The notes beneath the pieces were generated by a model, which made no database searches, was not told the DNA's origin, and saw only the letters and a program-made list of their open reading frames with translations. The position numbers were made by a program, and so were the translations under genes. A DNA stretch of 30,307 nucleotides. Source: Sperchopsis tessellata (Eukaryota > Arthropoda > Insecta > Coleoptera > Hydrophilidae). This document shows positions 27,838-30,307 of this stretch, in pieces. Position 1 is the stretch's first letter. Each line of letters opens with the position of its first letter. The stretch is from contig JAWQRN010000391.1 in assembly GCA_033557685.1 (NCBI GenBank), forward strand, positions 1 to 30,307, given 5' to 3'.

Positions 27838-30307
27838 TCAAGTCAACTTTCGCACTTCGGCTAAAGGCAACGGACATAGTTTTGCCACTGGTCGCTTCAG
27901 CAATCCCTTTAATGTTCGAACGGTTGCAACTATAATGATTTCACCCGATCCAGGGTGTAATTCTATTAGACGTCCAAGTAGCCAGTAGGAAGGTGGAACG
28001 TTATTCTGCTTGATTAGGACAAGCGTGTCCAATTTCAGGGTTGCTGACGGTCGTTTCCATTTTTGTCGCAGTTGTAGCTGGGATAAATATTCTTACGACC
28101 ATCTTGTCCAGAAGCTCTGATTAATTTTCTGTAACATTTGATATCTGGACAGTTTGTTGTCTGGTATATGCAATACATTTGCATTGGGACTGATGTGAGG
28201 GGTTTACCAATCAAAAAGTGAGCTGGGGTCTACGGTTCAAGGCTGTTGAGATCTGTTTATATAGGATATAGGGGACGGGAATTTAAAATTGCTTCAACTT
28301 GCACTATCAATGTATAAAATTCCTCAAATATTAATATTGTGTCCTTCATTACTCTACATAAATGATGCTGAACTGATTTTACTCCCGATTCCCAGAGCCC
28401 TCCGAAATGAGGAGAATTAGGTGGAATAAAATGCCATGAAATATTCTTTTCTACACAATAATTGTTCAACTCTTGTTTAGAATTATTTAGGAACTCATAT
28501 AAAACTGACAGGTGTCTTTTTGCTCCCACAAAATGTATCCCATTGTCTGAATATATGTGCGCTGGTTTACCACGACGTGCTGCAAAACGTCTTAGTGCAG
28601 CAATGAATGCTTCGGTGGTTAAATCAGTTACCAATTCTTAATGGACTGCCTTTGTGGAGAAGAAAATAAAAATGCAAATATATCCCTTAAGGCGCTTAAA
28701 GCCACGTCCCTTTTTGTCTTTCAAATCATATGGACCTGAATAATCAATTCCTGTTGTATGAAATGGGCTTGTCATCGTTACCCGTTGCTTTGGTAAATCA
28801 GCCATAGAATGAATGATTGGCTTAGGTTTAAATTTAAAGCATGTAATGCAATCACGGATTATCTTTTTTGCTGTTGTCATGCCAGATGTTGGCCAATAAC
28901 TTTGTCTGTTGCTAAGAGTAATTGGGGACCAGCATGCAATAGTTGCTGATGTTCATGACGGAAGATCAGTCTAGATAAAATATGTTTACCCGATAAAAGA
29001 AACGGGTGCTTTGACTCTGTACTTAAATCTGAATGTTTGAGTCTACCTCCTACTCTAAGGAGACCATCAGAATCGACAAATGGTGCCAAGCCAAGAAATT
29101 TATGTTTTTTTGTAAAACCTTTTTTTGAAATTAACAGTCTGATTTCATCAGAAAAATCATCATTGTGTGCCATTTTTAAGTGTTTTCACGCTTATATTTA
29201 ATTCATTGATATTTAATTGACCATATTTGTCTTTCCACTTTTGTACGTTGTGAATTTGAAATAAACCTTAAGCAATAGGCCGTTACACGTTTTAGTTTAT
29301 TGGAACTTGAAAATCTACCAAAAAATGTTTTATTTTCTGATGCAAAATGTACTTGGTGCTGCTTACAAATTTTAGGCACTTTTATATTGGAATCAGCAAT
29401 GAAATTTGGCATATCAAGCTCAGGTAATGATAGCCATGAAGGGCCGTTCCACCATAATTTTAATTTTAATAACACATCTGGAAACACTCCTCGAGGTGAA
29501 ATATCTGCAGGATTTTCTTTAGTGTTTACGTAGTTCCAATTATCAATTTTTGTTTTATTTTGGATTTTCGCTATACGATTTGCGACAATCGTTTACAAAT
29601 GACAGGGTTGTGTTTGAATCCAGCACAAAACAATTTGAGAATCAGACCAAAAATAAAACTCTGCTTCTACAGTCATAGGCTATGCGACTTTTTCTTTCAG
29701 ATGAGCTAACATTAATGCACTGCACAATTCTAACATTGGGATTGTTAAGGTTTTAAGGGGAGCAACTTTGGTTTTTGCACATACCAAGGACACATGCACT
29801 TCATTGTTGTAGTTTATGCTTTTCAAATATAAACATGTACCGTATGCATAGTTTGATGCATCACAAAATCCATGAAATTCAATTTATGTTTGCTTCATCA
29901 CAAATTGCATGTCTCGGAATTTTGAGTGCATTAAGTGTTGCTAAGTTATTTCTGAAACGTAGCCATTTCTTTTGTAATTCTATTGGAACTTAATCATCTC
30001 AACTTAACTTTGCAGCCCACAATTTTTGTATAATTATTTTTGTTAAAATTATACACGGACTAATTAGACCCAGGGGGCCAACAATATTTGCTATATCAGA
30101 CAGAATTGTTCGCTTAGATATTTTATCCTGCTCTGTTAATTCTCCTGTATGATAAGTTAAAATATCTGATTTGCTTATCCACTGAATTCCCAGAGTTTTT
30201 GTGTGCTCGTTATCCCCTAACAATAAGACCCTTAGTGGTTCTGTATCATTTTTTAAACCCGTTAAAATTTTCGAATTGTTGGAAATCCATTTTCTTAGTG
30301 GAAAACC
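27838..30307 (-). pseudogene. BEL/Pao retrotransposon pol: RT end, RNase H, integrase (runs off right edge)
   Basis: Minus strand, right to left: KTLGIQWISKSDILTYHTGE and KRTILSDIANIVGPLGLISP (30200-30065), the RNase H with FHGFCDASNYAYGTCLYLKS and LKTLTIPMLELCSA (29885-29720), PSWLSLPELDMPNF (about 29440), and the integrase zinc finger with HEHQQLLHAGPQL and CITCFKFKPKP (29173-28810). The core follows with TGIDYSGPY (first D, about 28755), IYSDNGIHFVGA (second D, about 28555) and HFGGLWESGVKS (E, about 28410). The C-terminal part has DTLVLIKQNNVPPSYWLLGR and FKRP-like KRPVAKLCPLP ending at 27838. All three catalytic acids are present. One stop codon sits between KAVH and ELVTDLTTEAF (about 28637) and frameshifts are visible near 28900, 28260 and 29690, so it is dead but the youngest-looking retroelement here. 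Confidence 0.92.

Noticed and set aside
29300..29993. Plus-strand open frames near the right end
   Set aside because: Shadows of the Pao RNase H and linker on the minus strand; same for 19326-19541.
1..30307. CRISPR array, bacterial operons or phage genes
   Set aside because: No spaced direct repeats, no Shine-Dalgarno-led dense coding; all coding relics are eukaryotic retroelements or a transposase.

Overview
This is an AT-rich eukaryotic window that I read as a graveyard of nested transposable elements. I could not recognise any host protein gene. The mix of families points to an invertebrate animal, most likely an arthropod: Penelope-like elements with GIY-YIG endonucleases, BEL/Pao and Ty3/gypsy LTR retrotransposons, LINEs of the CR1/Jockey and I-like groups, a Tc1/mariner-type relic and a tRNA-derived SINE. 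One element copy also carries a TATA box and a TCAGT-type initiator at arthropod-like spacing. The species cannot be fixed from the sequence. Nearly all coding matter is broken by stops, frameshifts or deletions, so most entries are pseudogenes.

Layout, 0-9.4 kb: a GA microsatellite; a 5'-truncated CR1/Jockey-like LINE on the minus strand (47-1857); a short Tc1/mariner-type transposase relic (3335-3490); a Penelope-like family here called PLE-1, as two head-to-head pieces (3586-3965 minus, 3966-4715 plus); and a second Penelope-like family, PLE-2, with its own GIY-YIG domain (4735-5240) and a 3' tail split by a tRNA-SINE with target-site duplications (5503-5798). After these come a LINE endonuclease relic (6340-7030 minus) and an internally deleted Ty3/gypsy element (7060-9346 minus) with candidate LTR, gag, RNase H end and integrase.

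Layout, 9.4-19 kb: mostly AT-rich sequence without recognisable genes. It holds an (AT)n tract, a MITE-like inverted repeat (10007-10180), a less AT-rich LTR-like block (12700-13190), a LINE reverse-transcriptase relic (14839-15548), and a palindrome made of two inverted PLE-2 tails (18501-18807).

Layout, 19-30.3 kb: a Pao relic (19250-20410 minus), a second SINE copy (20412-20648 minus), and an I-like LINE (LINE-2) running minus from about 27130 to 20655 with ORF1 zinc knuckles, APE endonuclease, RT and RNase H. LINE-2 is split twice: by a PLE-1 copy with an inverted tail (21365-23150) and by an 840-bp palindrome of PLE-2 tails plus inverted LINE-2 linker (24291-25217). The window ends in a comparatively well-preserved BEL/Pao pol (27838-30307 minus, running off the right edge).

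The most interesting signal is the set of Penelope tails. Both PLE families end in a short motif with the order stem - CTGANGA-like - stem - GAAA - GTC/GTA - stem, which matches the core of a hammerhead ribozyme. In PLE-2 this motif recurs in inverted pairs forming palindromes. All family calls come from reading translated motifs by eye; no database search or alignment was run.
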